Assembly (NCBI RefSeq): GCF_017357005.1 | Contig: NZ_CP071589.1 | Location: 682,001-746,000, forward strand | Length of the DNA stretch: 64,000 nt | Origin: Staphylococcus simiae | Lineage (GTDB): Bacteria > Bacillota > Bacilli > Staphylococcales > Staphylococcaceae | Direction: 5' to 3' | Shown: in pieces, positions 26,625 to 35,857 of the stretch | Position numbering within the stretch: the stretch's first letter is position 1 | Layout of the letters: each line of letters starts with the position of its first letter | The notes under the pieces: model-generated | Told to the model about the DNA's origin: nothing | Database searches by the model: none | What the model saw: the letters and a program-made list of their open reading frames with translations, nothing else | Program-made: the position numbers and the translations under genes

Positions 26625-28130
26625 CTAACGTACACCTTTCATCGCTTTAACTATTTTAGGTGTGAAGCATAAGACAATTAATGTTACAACAATGGCTACA
26701 ACACCTAAGAAAATAAAGTAATTCGTTGGACCTAATGGATCTTGCAATTTAACTAACGTACCATTCATCGCTTGAGCTGATGCGTTAGTTAGGTACCAAA
26801 TACTCATCATTTGGGCATTAAATGCTTTTGGTGCTAATTTTACGGCTGCACTATTACCAGTAGGAGATAGACATAATTCACCTATAACACAAACGATATA
26901 TGATAAAATCACCCAGTTAACTGAGAAATGTGCTGAACCTGATGTATACCCAATTATACCGATAAGGATATACGAAGCACCAGCCAGTGTCGTACCAATT
27001 GCAAATTTGATAGGTAAACTTGGTTGTTTAGTACCTAATTTTTGCCATAATAATGAAATGATTGGAGCTAACAACAATATAAAGAGTGGGTTAATTGATT
27101 GGAAAATGGCTGCTCCAAAGTTCGTTTTCCAGCCAAATAAGTTTAATTTCATATCTGAATGTTCAAGACCATAGATATTTAAAACATTAGAACCTTGTTC
27201 TTGAATAGCCCAGAAAATCATTCCTAAAATAAATAAAGGAATAAATGCTTTTACGCGAGAGCGTTCAGTATCTGTAATATCCTTACTTTTAATCATTGTC
27301 GTAAAGTAAATAACTGGTAAAGCAATACCAAGAATTAAAACAGTATTACTTATTAAATTAAATGAAAACGAATTAGTTATAATGGTTACAGCTAAAACAA
27401 TTACTACAATGGCAGTAATAATTCCTATCATTGTACCGTATTTTTTCTTTTCTTCAGAACTAAGTGGATTGGTCGGCTTCATACCTACATTACCCAAGTT
27501 TTTGCGATTGAAAAGAATATACCAGACTAAACCTAATGCCATACCAATAGCAGCAATTAAGAAACCGCCGTGGAAATTCTTTACATCAAGAAATTGTTGT
27601 AAAATAATTGGTGAAATTAAAGCGCCCATATTAACAGACATATAGAAAATTACGAAACCAGCATCCATACGTTTGTCATTTTCTGGATATAAGCGCCCAA
27701 CAATATTAGAAATATTTGGTTTCATTAAACCAGAACCAATGATGATAAAGAACATGGATGCAAATAGACCAAATAATGCAAATGGTAAACTTAAACAAAT
27801 ATGTCCAATGATAATAGATACAGCACCAATTAAAGTTGCACCACGTGTTCCTGTAATGCGGTCAGCAATCCAACCACCTGGAATAGATGTCATGTAAATT
27901 AAAGCTCCGTATACAGACATAATTGACATCGCTGTTGTCTTATCAATGCCTAAACCATTATCAACAATCGCATAGTACATATAGAAAAGTAGTAATGCAC
28001 GCATGCCATAATAGCTAAATCGTTCCCAGAATTCTACGAAGAAGAGTACGCCTAAACCTCTAGGGTGTCCAAAGAATCCTGTCTGTGGTATTTCTTGTAT
28101 TTCACTTCCATGGGAGTTGCGTTGTGTCAT
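26625..28130 (-). CDS. dtpT: Di-/tripeptide:proton symporter, POT family
   Basis: 501 residues, MFS proton-dependent oligopeptide transporter with about 14 membrane helices. The family ExxER-type motif is FFVEFWERFSYYGMRALL near residue 30-47; GGWIADRITGTRGAT is the MFS loop, and EEQGSN-like AIQEQGSNVLNI lies in helix 7. Imports di- and tripeptides as a nitrogen source. RBS in the ATG-proximal GGATGTAAC region is modest. Upstream are candidate CodY boxes. Confidence 0.94.
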   Translation of the reverse strand: MTQRNSHGSEIQEIPQTGFFGHPRGLGVLFFVEFWERFSYYGMRALLLFYMYYAIVDNGLGIDKTTAMSIMSVYGALIYMTSIPGGWIADRITGTRGATLIGAVSIIIGHICLSLPFALFGLFASMFFIIIGSGLMKPNISNIVGRLYPENDKRMDAGFVIFYMSVNMGALISPIILQQFLDVKNFHGGFLIAAIGMALGLVWYILFNRKNLGNVGMKPTNPLSSEEKKKYGTMIGIITAIVVIVLAVTIITNSFSFNLISNTVLILGIALPVIYFTTMIKSKDITDTERSRVKAFIPLFILGMIFWAIQEQGSNVLNIYGLEHSDMKLNLFGWKTNFGAAIFQSINPLFILLLAPIISLLWQKLGTKQPSLPIKFAIGTTLAGASYILIGIIGYTSGSAHFSVNWVILSYIVCVIGELCLSPTGNSAAVKLAPKAFNAQMMSIWYLTNASAQAMNGTLVKLQDPLGPTNYFIFLGVVAIVVTLIVLCFTPKIVKAMKGVR

Positions 28131-28237
28131 TGTTACATCCCATCCTTTCTTCCCCTAATACAAAATAAGTAATTAAATCTGATTGTACGCCCGTAAAAAA
28201 GAACTTTCAATAAACGCAAAAAAATAGAAATATTTAG

Positions 28238-28349
28238 AATTTTCTGTTATTGAATACGTACAATAAATTATAGGTAATATAAAAATATACTGAAAACTGA
28301 CAAAGTGCAATAGCTTTCTATAAAAACATTATTGAATTTTTGTAGAATT
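28238..28349 (-). promoter_or_regulatory. Two candidate CodY-box-like sites upstream of dtpT
   Basis: AATTTTCTGTTATTG (28238-28252) and AATTTTTGTAGAATT (28335-28349) each match 11 of 15 positions of the CodY consensus AATTTTCWGAAAATT. The spacing of about 97 bp and the peptide-transport function fit CodY, but the matches are imperfect in an AT-rich region. The rest of 28131-28390 shows nothing else. Confidence 0.3.
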
Positions 28350-28390
28350 ACGAATATTAAAATTTTTAAAAATAAAGTATTGAACAATAT

Positions 28391-28515
28391 GGAAGTGGGA
28401 CAGAAATAATTGTTTCAAAACAAATTATTTCTTAATCCTATCTCAGCAAGATTGACTAGAATTACATAACGTTGATTTATCAACATTTTATAATACAGAT
28501 AGTTTCTAGCCAATC
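28391..28515 (-). repeat. Dispersed intergenic repeat R1, copy d (reverse)
   Basis: Plus strand GGAAGTGGGACAGAAATAAT, AAATTATTTCTTAATCC, TTGACTAGAATTAC, TGATTTATCAACATTTTATA and AGTTTCTAGCCAATCTG correspond to the R1 blocks in reverse order. More diverged than copies a and c. Confidence 0.75.
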
Positions 28516-28677
28516 TGCGTCATGTCGATATAGTACAATTTTTACCTTGGCTTCGCCATTTAATACTTTAATATGAAGATATTAACAGGGATACGTTGAT
28601 TGGAATTTAAATGGCTATATAAGTAAGTTATCAACAACACTTTTAAATCCTTAATTCTTAAAAAAGAATAATAAAAT

Positions 28678-28715
28678 AACGCTTAAATGACATTTGTATA
28701 TGACATTTAAGCGTT
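28678..28715 (-). terminator. Terminator-like hairpin after queF
   Basis: AACGCTTAAATG pairs with CATTTAAGCGTT (12 bp). On the minus strand the tail is ATTTTATTATT, so termination is plausible but the T-run is broken. Confidence 0.65.
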
Positions 28716-28731
28716 TATTTATTACATGTTA

Positions 28732-29232
28732 TTAACGGTTGTCAATTTTCTCAGGGTATAGGTCATGATTCATCAAACGATGTTCAGCCATTGTTTCATA
28801 TTTAGTATTTGGTCGACCATAGTTTGTGTAGGGATCGATTGAAATACCACCACGAGGTGTGAACTTGCCCCATACCTCAATATAATGTGGATCCATAAGT
28901 TCAATTAAATCATTCATAATGATATTCATACAATCTTCATGAAAGTCTCCATGATTTCTAAAACTAAATAAATATAATTTTAATGATTTAGATTCAACCA
29001 TTTTAATGTTAGGTATATAAGAAATATAAATAGTTGCAAAATCAGGTTGACCTGTAATAGGACATAATGAAGTGAATTCTGGACAATTAAATTTTACGAA
29101 ATAATCGCGACCTTGATGTTTGTTATCAAATGATTCTAAAACATCAGGTCTATAATCAAAGTTATATTGGTTATTTTGATTTCCTAATAATGTAATATCT
29201 TGTAATTCATCTTGTTGACGGCCATGTGTCAT
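28732..29232 (-). CDS. queF: NADPH-dependent 7-cyano-7-deazaguanine reductase QueF
   Basis: 166 residues, short (YkvM) type of the tunnelling-fold superfamily. The active-site Cys is in [14 protein letters not shown] (about 55), with the catalytic Asp just after, and [20 protein letters not shown] is the NADPH-binding signature. It reduces preQ0 to preQ1, the step after QueC, but lies 20 kb away from queCDE and has no riboswitch that I can see. RBS AGGAGAG. It follows the EamA transporter by 36 bases and is probably cotranscribed with it. Confidence 0.95.
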   Translation of the reverse strand: MTHGRQQDELQDITLLGNQNNQYNFDYRPDVLESFDNKHQGRDYFVKFNCPEFTSLCPITGQPDFATIYISYIPNIKMVESKSLKLYLFSFRNHGDFHEDCMNIIMNDLIELMDPHYIEVWGKFTPRGGISIDPYTNYGRPNTKYETMAEHRLMNHDLYPEKIDNR

Positions 29233-29268
29233 GATATTCTCTCCTTTATTTTTTAATAAATTAGCTTT

Positions 29269-30126
29269 TTATGATTTAGCTTCGCGACGTGCTTTATCAA
29301 ACATATAATAACTTGCACCAATAATTACAACATAACCTAGAGTAGCATATAAATCTGGTGATTCGCCAAATAGAATAAAACCAAATAATGCTGTGAAAAT
29401 AATTGACGCATATGTGAAAATAGATATATCTTTTGCTGCTGCAAAACTATAGGCAAGTGTAATACCTATTTGACCTACAGCTGCTGATAAACCTGCACCT
29501 AATAAATACCATAATTGCAAATTAGACATTGGAACATAGGTGAAGAAAGTAAATGGTATTAATACTACTACAGAAAATAATGAAAAGTAGAATACAATCG
29601 TATATGGTCCTTCTCTAGAACTTAATGCTCTTACACATGTATAAGCTGATGCAGCAAAGATACCTGATAATAAACCAATTAATGATGGTATCATCGATGA
29701 TGAAAATTCAGGTTTCACTATGAGTAACATACCTATAATTGCGATAAGCATAGCTGTAATCTGATACTTTCTAACTTTTTCATGTAAGAAAATTAAACTT
29801 AATAAAATAGTCCAAAATGGATTTAACTTCATTAATGAGTCAGCATCACTTAATACCATATGATCAATAGCAAAAATATTTAATAACACACCAATAAGCC
29901 CTAATGTAGAACGAGTTATCAGCAAAGGTTGACTAGAAAGTTTACCGAACATTGGTTGTTTGTATTTATAAATAAAATATAAGGGTATAAACATAGCTAC
30001 TAGGTTTCTAGCTAGTGATTTTTGAAAGACAGGTAAATCTCCGGCCAATCTAAAAAATACTGACATAAAACTGAAGCCGATAGCTGAAATTAAAATTGCA
30101 ATAATACCTTTTACTTTTGGATTCAA
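29269..30126 (-). CDS. EamA/DMT-superfamily transporter
   Basis: 285 residues, ten predicted membrane helices in two EamA repeats (about 1-140 and 145-280), ending in the basic tail FDKARREAKS. Motifs: GFSFMSVFFRLAGDLPVFQKS at the start and LSDADSLMKLNPFWTILL. The start is TTG with AGAGG eight bases upstream; no ATG fits. Substrate unknown; its probable operon partner is queF, which is interesting but not proof of a deazaguanine substrate. Confidence 0.83.
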   Translation of the reverse strand: MNPKVKGIIAILISAIGFSFMSVFFRLAGDLPVFQKSLARNLVAMFIPLYFIYKYKQPMFGKLSSQPLLITRSTLGLIGVLLNIFAIDHMVLSDADSLMKLNPFWTILLSLIFLHEKVRKYQITAMLIAIIGMLLIVKPEFSSSMIPSLIGLLSGIFAASAYTCVRALSSREGPYTIVFYFSLFSVVVLIPFTFFTYVPMSNLQLWYLLGAGLSAAVGQIGITLAYSFAAAKDISIFTYASIIFTALFGFILFGESPDLYATLGYVVIIGASYYMFDKARREAKS

Positions 30127-30196
30127 TTTTATCGCCTCTTTTATATAAAATTAACGTATATATATTAGCATAAAACAATAAAGTCTGCATAAACAG

Positions 30197-30246
30197 TTGA
30201 AATTTTAGGGAAATGTCTTATAATAATGAATACGAACAAATGTTCT
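30197..30246 (+). promoter_or_regulatory. Sigma-A promoter with LexA box, target gene unclear
   Basis: TTGAAA (30197-30202), 16 bases, TATAAT (30219-30224), then CGAACAAATGTTCT (30233-30246), a near-perfect LexA/DinR operator placed over the expected transcription start. It reads rightward into a 250-base stretch without a normal-sized gene, in the gap between eamA and nrdI. The box is about 107 bp upstream of the eamA start on the other side. Confidence 0.75.
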
Positions 30247-30271
30247 TGTGTGTATTGACGGAAGTTTAAGC

Positions 30272-30322
30272 ATGTATTTGAGAAAGAATGTTTGTGTTAT
30301 AAACGAATTGATTAACAAATAA
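30272..30322 (+). CDS. Possible 16-residue peptide behind the LexA-box promoter
   Basis: ATG at 30272 with GGAAG about ten bases upstream encodes MYLRKNVCVINELINK and stops at 30322. It is the first start codon with a plausible RBS downstream of the LexA-box promoter. No membrane helix, so it is unlike TisB-type SOS toxins. It could equally be chance; the transcript may be noncoding. Confidence 0.25.
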   Translation: MYLRKNVCVINELINK

Positions 30323-30499
30323 TTGTATTTAATATATCGAGATAAATTGTCATTTCATTGCCGTGATTGGATTACTGATAATTTATCAAAAAGCAAGTAT
30401 TATACCCTGAAAAAATTTTTATTTTAGACAAAAATAAATGTAGTTTAGTAGTGGTGCGTGATTAAGACTTTTTACGAACATTCATCCTGAAAAATGGAC

Positions 30500-30579
30500 T
30501 TTAAATAAGCTGTGCTCTTATGTATAATGAAACACATAATATAGTGTTAGTAATTTAATACAGACACAATATCTTGTGT
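30500..30579 (+). promoter_or_regulatory. nrd promoter with tandem NrdR boxes
   Basis: A TATAAT -10 (30523-30528; weak -35 TTTAAA at 30500-30505) is followed by two NrdR boxes, ACACATAATATAGTGT (30532-30547) and ACACAATATCTTGTGT (30564-30579). Their starts are 32 bp apart, three helical turns, the usual NrdR tandem spacing. Both lie at or just after the start point, so NrdR-dATP should repress nrdIEF. Confidence 0.85.
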
Positions 30580-30936
30580 TTTGATAGTAAGAGATTTATT
30601 TTTGCATAAATTACTTTAAAAGGTAAATTAACACTTAGAAATTATTAAAATTCATCAATTATATAGTAATATTCTTAGAAAAGTGTAGTAAGGTATGATG
30701 TAAATATTTTGAGTTATTCACTACAACATGTTGTGGTTAAATAAGTTTACTTAATATTGGCTACTATTTTCTCAAATATCAATCTATAGCAGAAGGTTTG
30801 TATTTAAGAAAATGAGTAGCTTCATTAGTTATTGATAAGATGCTACAAACAACAGTGCACTCTTACGTTGTTTAGGCATTTTTTAATTACTCAAGTTACT
30901 TATATTTTAGGAGATTGGCGGAAGGAAGGTGATCCA
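30580..30936 (+). promoter_or_regulatory. Long nrdI leader with terminator-like hairpin
   Basis: About 360 bases without a convincing gene. At 30847-30873 AAACAAC pairs with GTTGTTT and is followed by AGGCATTTTTTAATT (T-run 30879-30884), looking like a weak terminator 50 bases before nrdI. Upstream, GTAGC (about 30816) and GCTAC (about 30842) could pair. No known riboswitch is recognised. Confidence 0.4.
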
Positions 30937-31335
30937 ATGAAAGTTATTTATTTTTCATTTACTGGCAATGTTCGTAGATTCATTAAACGTGCCGAAATAA
31001 CAAACGCGCTAGAAATTACGCAAAGTAATTGTACAGAAGTGATCAATGAACCGTTTATTATTGTTACCGGTACTATTGGATTTGGAGAAGTTCCAAACCC
31101 AGTACAATCTTTTTTAGAAGTAAATCATCAAAATTTAGTAGGTGTGGCTGCTAGTGGCAATCGAAATTGGGGACAAAATTTCGCAAAAGCAGGACGCACA
31201 ATTTCAGAACAATATAATGTCCCTTTATTAATGAAGTTTGAATTGCATGGAACGAATAACGATGTTATAGAATTTAAGAACAAGGTGGGTAATTTGAATG
31301 AAAACCATGGACGAGAAAAAGTACAATCATATTGA
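30937..31335 (+). CDS. nrdI: Class Ib ribonucleotide reductase flavodoxin NrdI
   Basis: 132 residues, the same length as S. aureus NrdI. A flavodoxin-like protein: FMN phosphate loop [23 protein letters not shown] and [17 protein letters not shown]. It supplies the oxidant that assembles the dimanganese-tyrosyl cofactor of NrdF. Start set at [10 protein letters not shown] with GGAAGGTG seven bases upstream; the open frame extends 35 codons further left but without family similarity. Overlaps nrdE by 38 bases. Confidence 0.95.
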   Translation: MKVIYFSFTGNVRRFIKRAEITNALEITQSNCTEVINEPFIIVTGTIGFGEVPNPVQSFLEVNHQNLVGVAASGNRNWGQNFAKAGRTISEQYNVPLLMKFELHGTNNDVIEFKNKVGNLNENHGREKVQSY

Positions 31336-33403
31336 ATTAAATAATGAGGTGACTAAACGACAAGAGAATGGCTTCTTTAGTTTAGATAAAGATCAAGAAG
31401 CATTAAGTGTATATCTTGAAGAAATTCACGATAAAACAATTTTCTTTGATAGTGAAATTGAACGATTACATTATTTAGTTGATCATGATTTCTACTTTAA
31501 TGTTTTTGAAATTTATAGCGAAGAAGATTTAGTTGAGATTACAGACTATGCTAAATCAATACCATTTAAATTTGCGAGTTACATGTCGGCAAGTAAATTC
31601 TTTAAAGATTATGCATTAAAAACAAACGATAAAAGTCAATATTTAGAAGATTACAATCAACATGTAGCAATTGTTGCTTTATATTTAGCAAATGGTAATA
31701 AAGAGCAAGCTAAACAATTTATTTCTGCAATGGTTGAACAACGTTACCAACCAGCAACACCAACATTCTTAAATGCTGGACGAGCACGTCGTGGTGAATT
31801 AGTGTCATGTTTCTTATTAGAAGTAGACGATAGTTTGAATTCAATTAACTTTATTGATTCAACAGCAAAACAGTTAAGTAAAATTGGTGGTGGTGTTGCC
31901 ATTAACTTATCTAAACTACGTGCACGTGGCGAAGCAATAAAAGGTATTAAAGGTGTAGCTAAAGGTGTGCTACCTGTTGCGAAGTCATTAGAAGGTGGAT
32001 TTAGTTATGCTGATCAATTAGGACAACGACCAGGTGCTGGTGCTGTTTATTTAAATATTTTCCACTATGATGTCGAAGAATTTTTAGATACTAAAAAAGT
32101 AAATGCAGATGAAGATTTACGTTTATCAACGATTTCAACTGGTTTAATTGTCCCTTCGAAATTCTTTGATTTAGCTAAAGAGGGCAAAGATTTTTATATG
32201 TTTGCACCACATACAGTTAAACAAGAATATGGTGTCACACTAGACGATATCGATCTTGATAAATATTATGACGATATGGTGCAAAATCCAAACGTCGATA
32301 AGAAGAAAAAAGATGCTCGTGAAATGTTGAATTTAATTGCTCAAACACAATTACAATCTGGCTATCCGTACTTAATGTTTAAAGATAATGCTAATAAAGT
32401 ACATGCCAATTCTAATATCGGTCAAATTAAAATGAGTAATTTATGTACTGAAATTTTCCAATTACAAGAAACGTCAATTATTAATGATTATGGAATTGAA
32501 GATGAAATTAAACGTGATATTTCATGTAACTTAGGTTCTTTAAATATTGTGAACGTGATGGAATCTGAAAAATTTAGAGATTCAGTGCATACAGGAATGG
32601 ATGCTTTGACTGTTGTAAGTGATGAGGCAAATATTCAAAATGCACCAGGAGTTAGAAAAGCTAATAGTGAATTACATTCAGTTGGTTTAGGTGTAATGAA
32701 CTTACATGGTTACTTAGCTAAAAATAGTATTGGTTATGAATCAGAAGAAGCAAAAGACTTTGCAAATATCTTCTTTATGATGATGAATTATTATTCTCTT
32801 GAACGTTCAATGCAAATTGCTAAAGAACGTGGTGTTAAATATAAAGACTTTGATAAATCTGATTATGCTAATGGTAAATATTTTGACTTCTATACTTCTC
32901 AAAATTTTGAACCTCAATATGATAAAGTACGTCAACTTTTTGCACATATGGATATTCCAACAGCTGAAGATTGGAAAAAATTGCAACAAGATGTTCAACA
33001 GTATGGTTTATATCATGCATATAGATTAGCCATTGCACCAACTCAAAGTATTTCTTATGTTCAAAATGCTACAAGTTCAGTAATGCCAATCGTCGATCAA
33101 ATTGAACGTCGTACCTATGGTAATGCTGAGACATTTTATCCAATGCCATTTTTATCACCACAAACAATGTGGTACTATAAATCAGCATTTAATACTGATC
33201 AAATGAAATTAATTGACTTAATTTCAACAATTCAAACACACGTTGACCAAGGTATTTCAACAATTCTTTATGTAAATTCAGAAATATCTACACGTGAACT
33301 TGCGCGTTTATATGTCTATGCTCATCATAAAGGATTGAAATCATTGTATTATACTCGTAACAAGTTATTAAGTGTTGAAGAATGTACAAGCTGCGCAATA
33401 TAA
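31298..33403 (+). CDS. nrdE: Ribonucleoside-diphosphate reductase class Ib, alpha subunit
   Basis: 701 residues. Catalytic large subunit: [20 protein letters not shown] (substrate-site Cys), NLCTEIFQ (radical-site Cys and Glu), [10 protein letters not shown] (the partner Cys), the [11 protein letters not shown] barrel segment, and the C-terminal redox pair CTSC in the last six residues. No N-terminal ATP-cone, as usual for class Ib, so overall activity is not dATP-inhibited. Reduces NDPs with electrons from NrdH/thioredoxin. The start lies inside the end of nrdI (coupled translation). Confidence 0.97.
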   Translation: MKTMDEKKYNHIELNNEVTKRQENGFFSLDKDQEALSVYLEEIHDKTIFFDSEIERLHYLVDHDFYFNVFEIYSEEDLVEITDYAKSIPFKFASYMSASKFFKDYALKTNDKSQYLEDYNQHVAIVALYLANGNKEQAKQFISAMVEQRYQPATPTFLNAGRARRGELVSCFLLEVDDSLNSINFIDSTAKQLSKIGGGVAINLSKLRARGEAIKGIKGVAKGVLPVAKSLEGGFSYADQLGQRPGAGAVYLNIFHYDVEEFLDTKKVNADEDLRLSTISTGLIVPSKFFDLAKEGKDFYMFAPHTVKQEYGVTLDDIDLDKYYDDMVQNPNVDKKKKDAREMLNLIAQTQLQSGYPYLMFKDNANKVHANSNIGQIKMSNLCTEIFQLQETSIINDYGIEDEIKRDISCNLGSLNIVNVMESEKFRDSVHTGMDALTVVSDEANIQNAPGVRKANSELHSVGLGVMNLHGYLAKNSIGYESEEAKDFANIFFMMMNYYSLERSMQIAKERGVKYKDFDKSDYANGKYFDFYTSQNFEPQYDKVRQLFAHMDIPTAEDWKKLQQDVQQYGLYHAYRLAIAPTQSISYVQNATSSVMPIVDQIERRTYGNAETFYPMPFLSPQTMWYYKSAFNTDQMKLIDLISTIQTHVDQGISTILYVNSEISTRELARLYVYAHHKGLKSLYYTRNKLLSVEECTSCAI

Positions 33404-33421
33404 ACATATAGAGACGAATAG

Positions 33422-33457
33422 ACATCACCATTGCAACGAAATTGTTGATGGTGATGT
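33422..33457 (+). other. nrdE-nrdF intercistronic stem-loop
   Basis: ACATCACCATTGCAAC pairs with GTTGATGGTGATGT around GAAATT, about 14 bp, with no following T-run. Located in the 102-base gap; more likely an RNA-processing or stabilising stem than a terminator. Confidence 0.65.
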
Positions 33458-33505
33458 TGAAATGTCTTGTTATTAGTGATTTACATATAGGAGGAAATTA
33501 TATTC

Positions 33506-34474
33506 ATGATAGCTGTAAATTGGAATACTCAAGAAGATATGACAAACATGTTTTGGCGCCAAAATATCTCTCAAATGTGGGTTGAAACAGAGTTTAAAGT
33601 ATCAAAAGATATCGCAAGCTGGAAAACATTATCTCATGCAGAACAAGAAGCATTTAAAAAAGCTTTAGCTGGATTAACAGGCTTAGACACACATCAAGCA
33701 GATGATGGTATGCCATTAGTTATGCTACATACAACTGACTTAAGAAAAAAAGCTGTCTATTCATTCATGGCTATGATGGAACAAATCCATGCTAAAAGTT
33801 ATTCTCATATTTTTACTACATTATTACCATCTGCTGAAACGAACTACTTGTTAGATGAATGGGTACTTGAAGAGCCACATTTAAAATATAAATCAGACAA
33901 GATTGTCAGCAATTATCATAAACTTTGGGGTAAAGAAGCTTCAATTTATGATCAATATATGGCTAGAGTTTCAAGTGTCTTTCTAGAGACGTTCTTATTC
34001 TATTCAGGTTTCTATTATCCTCTATATTTAGCTGGTCAAGGTAAAATGACGACTTCAGGTGAAATTATTCGTAAAATTTTATTAGATGAATCGATTCATG
34101 GTGTGTTCACTGGTTTGGATGCTCAAAGTTTACGTAATGAATTATCTGAAAGTGAAAAACAAAAAGCAGATCAAGAAATGTACAAATTATTGGATGATTT
34201 ATATTTAAACGAAGTATCATATACAGGTATGTTATATGATGACATAGGCTTGACAGAAGATGTGTTAAACTATGTTAAGTATAACGGTAATAAAGCTTTA
34301 TCTAACTTAGGATTCGAACCTTATTTTGAAGAGAGAGAATTTAATCCTATTATTGAAAATGCTTTAGATACTTCAACTAAAAATCATGACTTTTTCTCAG
34401 TTAAAGGTGATGGTTATGTATTAGCATTGAATGTAGAAGCATTACAAGATGAAGATTTTAATTTTGAAGATTAA
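33506..34474 (+). CDS. nrdF: Ribonucleoside-diphosphate reductase class Ib, beta subunit
   Basis: 322 residues. The ferritin-like radical subunit; metal ligands seen in DTHQADDG-type helix (D), MMEQIHAKSYSHI (E and H), VFLETFLFYSGF (E; the radical Tyr is in the first part, near residue 100-105) and ILLDESIHGVFTG (E and H). C-terminal tail EALQDEDFNFED docks on NrdE. RBS AGGAGG with eight-base spacing. Closed by a terminator. Confidence 0.97.
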   Translation: MIAVNWNTQEDMTNMFWRQNISQMWVETEFKVSKDIASWKTLSHAEQEAFKKALAGLTGLDTHQADDGMPLVMLHTTDLRKKAVYSFMAMMEQIHAKSYSHIFTTLLPSAETNYLLDEWVLEEPHLKYKSDKIVSNYHKLWGKEASIYDQYMARVSSVFLETFLFYSGFYYPLYLAGQGKMTTSGEIIRKILLDESIHGVFTGLDAQSLRNELSESEKQKADQEMYKLLDDLYLNEVSYTGMLYDDIGLTEDVLNYVKYNGNKALSNLGFEPYFEEREFNPIIENALDTSTKNHDFFSVKGDGYVLALNVEALQDEDFNFED

Positions 34475-34490
34475 TAAATAATCATAACAG

Positions 34491-34545
34491 CCCTCATATT
34501 AGTGGTGGATAAAGATGACTTATCCTAGCTATATGAGGGTTTTTG
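34491..34545 (+). terminator. Terminator after nrdF
   Basis: CCCTCATAT pairs with ATATGAGGG, enclosing GGATAAAG/CTTATCC as an inner stem, and is followed by TTTTTG. Confidence 0.88.
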
Positions 34546-34555
34546 TATGTAATTT

Positions 34556-34627
34556 AGGTTTTATAATAAATCGGACTGATAGAAAATTTTAAGTAATTAT
34601 CAATCAGTCCAATTTGTGAGAGGAATC
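34556..34627. mobile_element. MITE-like inverted repeat R2 copy D (empty, diverged)
   Basis: AGGTTTTATAATAAATCGGA, CTGATAGAAAATTTT then AATCAGTCCAATTTGTGAGA and GGAATC. The arms (TCGGACTGAT and ATCAGTCCAA) match the other R2 copies, but the outer ends are mutated. No flanking direct repeat seen. Confidence 0.5.
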
Positions 34628-34796
34628 ATATGCACAATAACAATATGAAGTTTGAAATAACTTTATTGAATATGTAAATAATACATATTAGTGTTAAATA
34701 ATAATAAAAGTGAATTAATCTTTTGGTAACACTTATTTAATTATCACCAAAATGTGAAAAATAATATAAATTAAATGAAAATAAATTGAATTACTA

Positions 34797-34845
34797 TTGA
34801 AATGAGTTAGTAAAGCAGTTAACATAGATGATAATGATTATCATC
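34797..34845 (+). promoter_or_regulatory. sst promoter and Fur box
   Basis: TTGAAA (34797-34802), 17 bases, TAACAT (34820-34825), then GATGATAATGATTATCATC (34827-34845), a near-perfect Fur box over the start point. Predicts iron repression of sstABCD. Confidence 0.88.
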
Positions 34846-34885
34846 GAAAAGAATTATCATTTACTTTAAGGGAGAAAGTTTACAA

Positions 34886-35857
34886 ATGACATACTTATTA
34901 AAGGGATATGTATTATTTATCTTGATCATCTTCTTAACTGTAAGCTCTTTATTTATCGGTGTTAGTGAATTATCTTTCGCTGATATATTCCATCTTTCTA
35001 ATAAGCAAGTCAATATTTTATTCGCTAGTAGAATACCAAGAACAGTAAGTATTTTGATTTCTGGTAGTTCATTGGCATTAGCCGGGTTGATAATGCAACA
35101 AATGATGCAAAATAAATTTGTCAGTCCAACAACTGCTGGAACAATGGAGTGGGCAAAATTAGGTATATTAATAGCATTACTATTCTTTCCAACAGGACAT
35201 ATTTTAGTAAAGTTGATCTTTGCTGTAGTTTGTAGTGTTGGAGGTACGTTTTTATTCGTTAAAATCATTGATTTTATTAAAGTAAAAGATATCATTTTTG
35301 TGCCACTACTAGGTATTATGATTGGTGGTATTGTATCTAGTTTCACTACTTTTATTTCACTCAGAACGAATGCTGTACAAAGTATCGGAAATTGGTTGAA
35401 TGGCAATTTTGCCATTATTACCAGTGGACGTTATGAAGTTTTATATTTAAGTATACCTTTATTAATTTTGACTTACTTTTTTGCTAATCATTTTACGATT
35501 GTAGGAATGGGCAAAGATTTCACTAAAAATTTAGGGTTAAGCTATGAAAAATTGATTAATATTGCTTTATTTATTACTGCTACCATAACTGCTTTAGTAG
35601 TTGTTACAGTTGGAACGTTACCATTTTTAGGTTTAGTAGTACCTAATATTATTTCAATGTATAGAGGAGATCATTTAAAACATGCTATTCCTCATACGAT
35701 GATGCTTGGAGCAATTTTTGTGCTTTTTGCTGATATTATTGGAAGAATTATTGTTTATCCATATGAGATCAATATTGGATTAACAATTGGTGTCTTTGGA
35801 ACAGTTATTTTCCTAATCTTGTTAATGAAGGGTAGGAAAAATTATGCACATCACTAA
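34886..35857 (+). CDS. sstA: Siderophore ABC importer permease SstA
   Basis: 323 residues, FecCD/BtuC-type permease with about nine to ten membrane helices. Family motifs: FASRIPRTVSILISGSSLALAGLIMQ (core RIPRT) near residue 50 and the ATPase-docking GTLPFLGLVVPNIISMYRGDH near residue 240. RBS AGGGAG about ten bases upstream of the ATG. First gene of the Fur-controlled operon; overlaps sstB by 14 bases. In S. aureus the Sst system takes up catechol-type iron complexes. Confidence 0.94.
   Translation: MTYLLKGYVLFILIIFLTVSSLFIGVSELSFADIFHLSNKQVNILFASRIPRTVSILISGSSLALAGLIMQQMMQNKFVSPTTAGTMEWAKLGILIALLFFPTGHILVKLIFAVVCSVGGTFLFVKIIDFIKVKDIIFVPLLGIMIGGIVSSFTTFISLRTNAVQSIGNWLNGNFAIITSGRYEVLYLSIPLLILTYFFANHFTIVGMGKDFTKNLGLSYEKLINIALFITATITALVVVTVGTLPFLGLVVPNIISMYRGDHLKHAIPHTMMLGAIFVLFADIIGRIIVYPYEINIGLTIGVFGTVIFLILLMKGRKNYAHH

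Noticed and set aside
34861..35415. 184-codon reverse-strand open frame opposite sstA
   Set aside because: Lies wholly over a well-matched permease gene, has no family similarity, and is a shadow of AT-rich membrane-protein coding.
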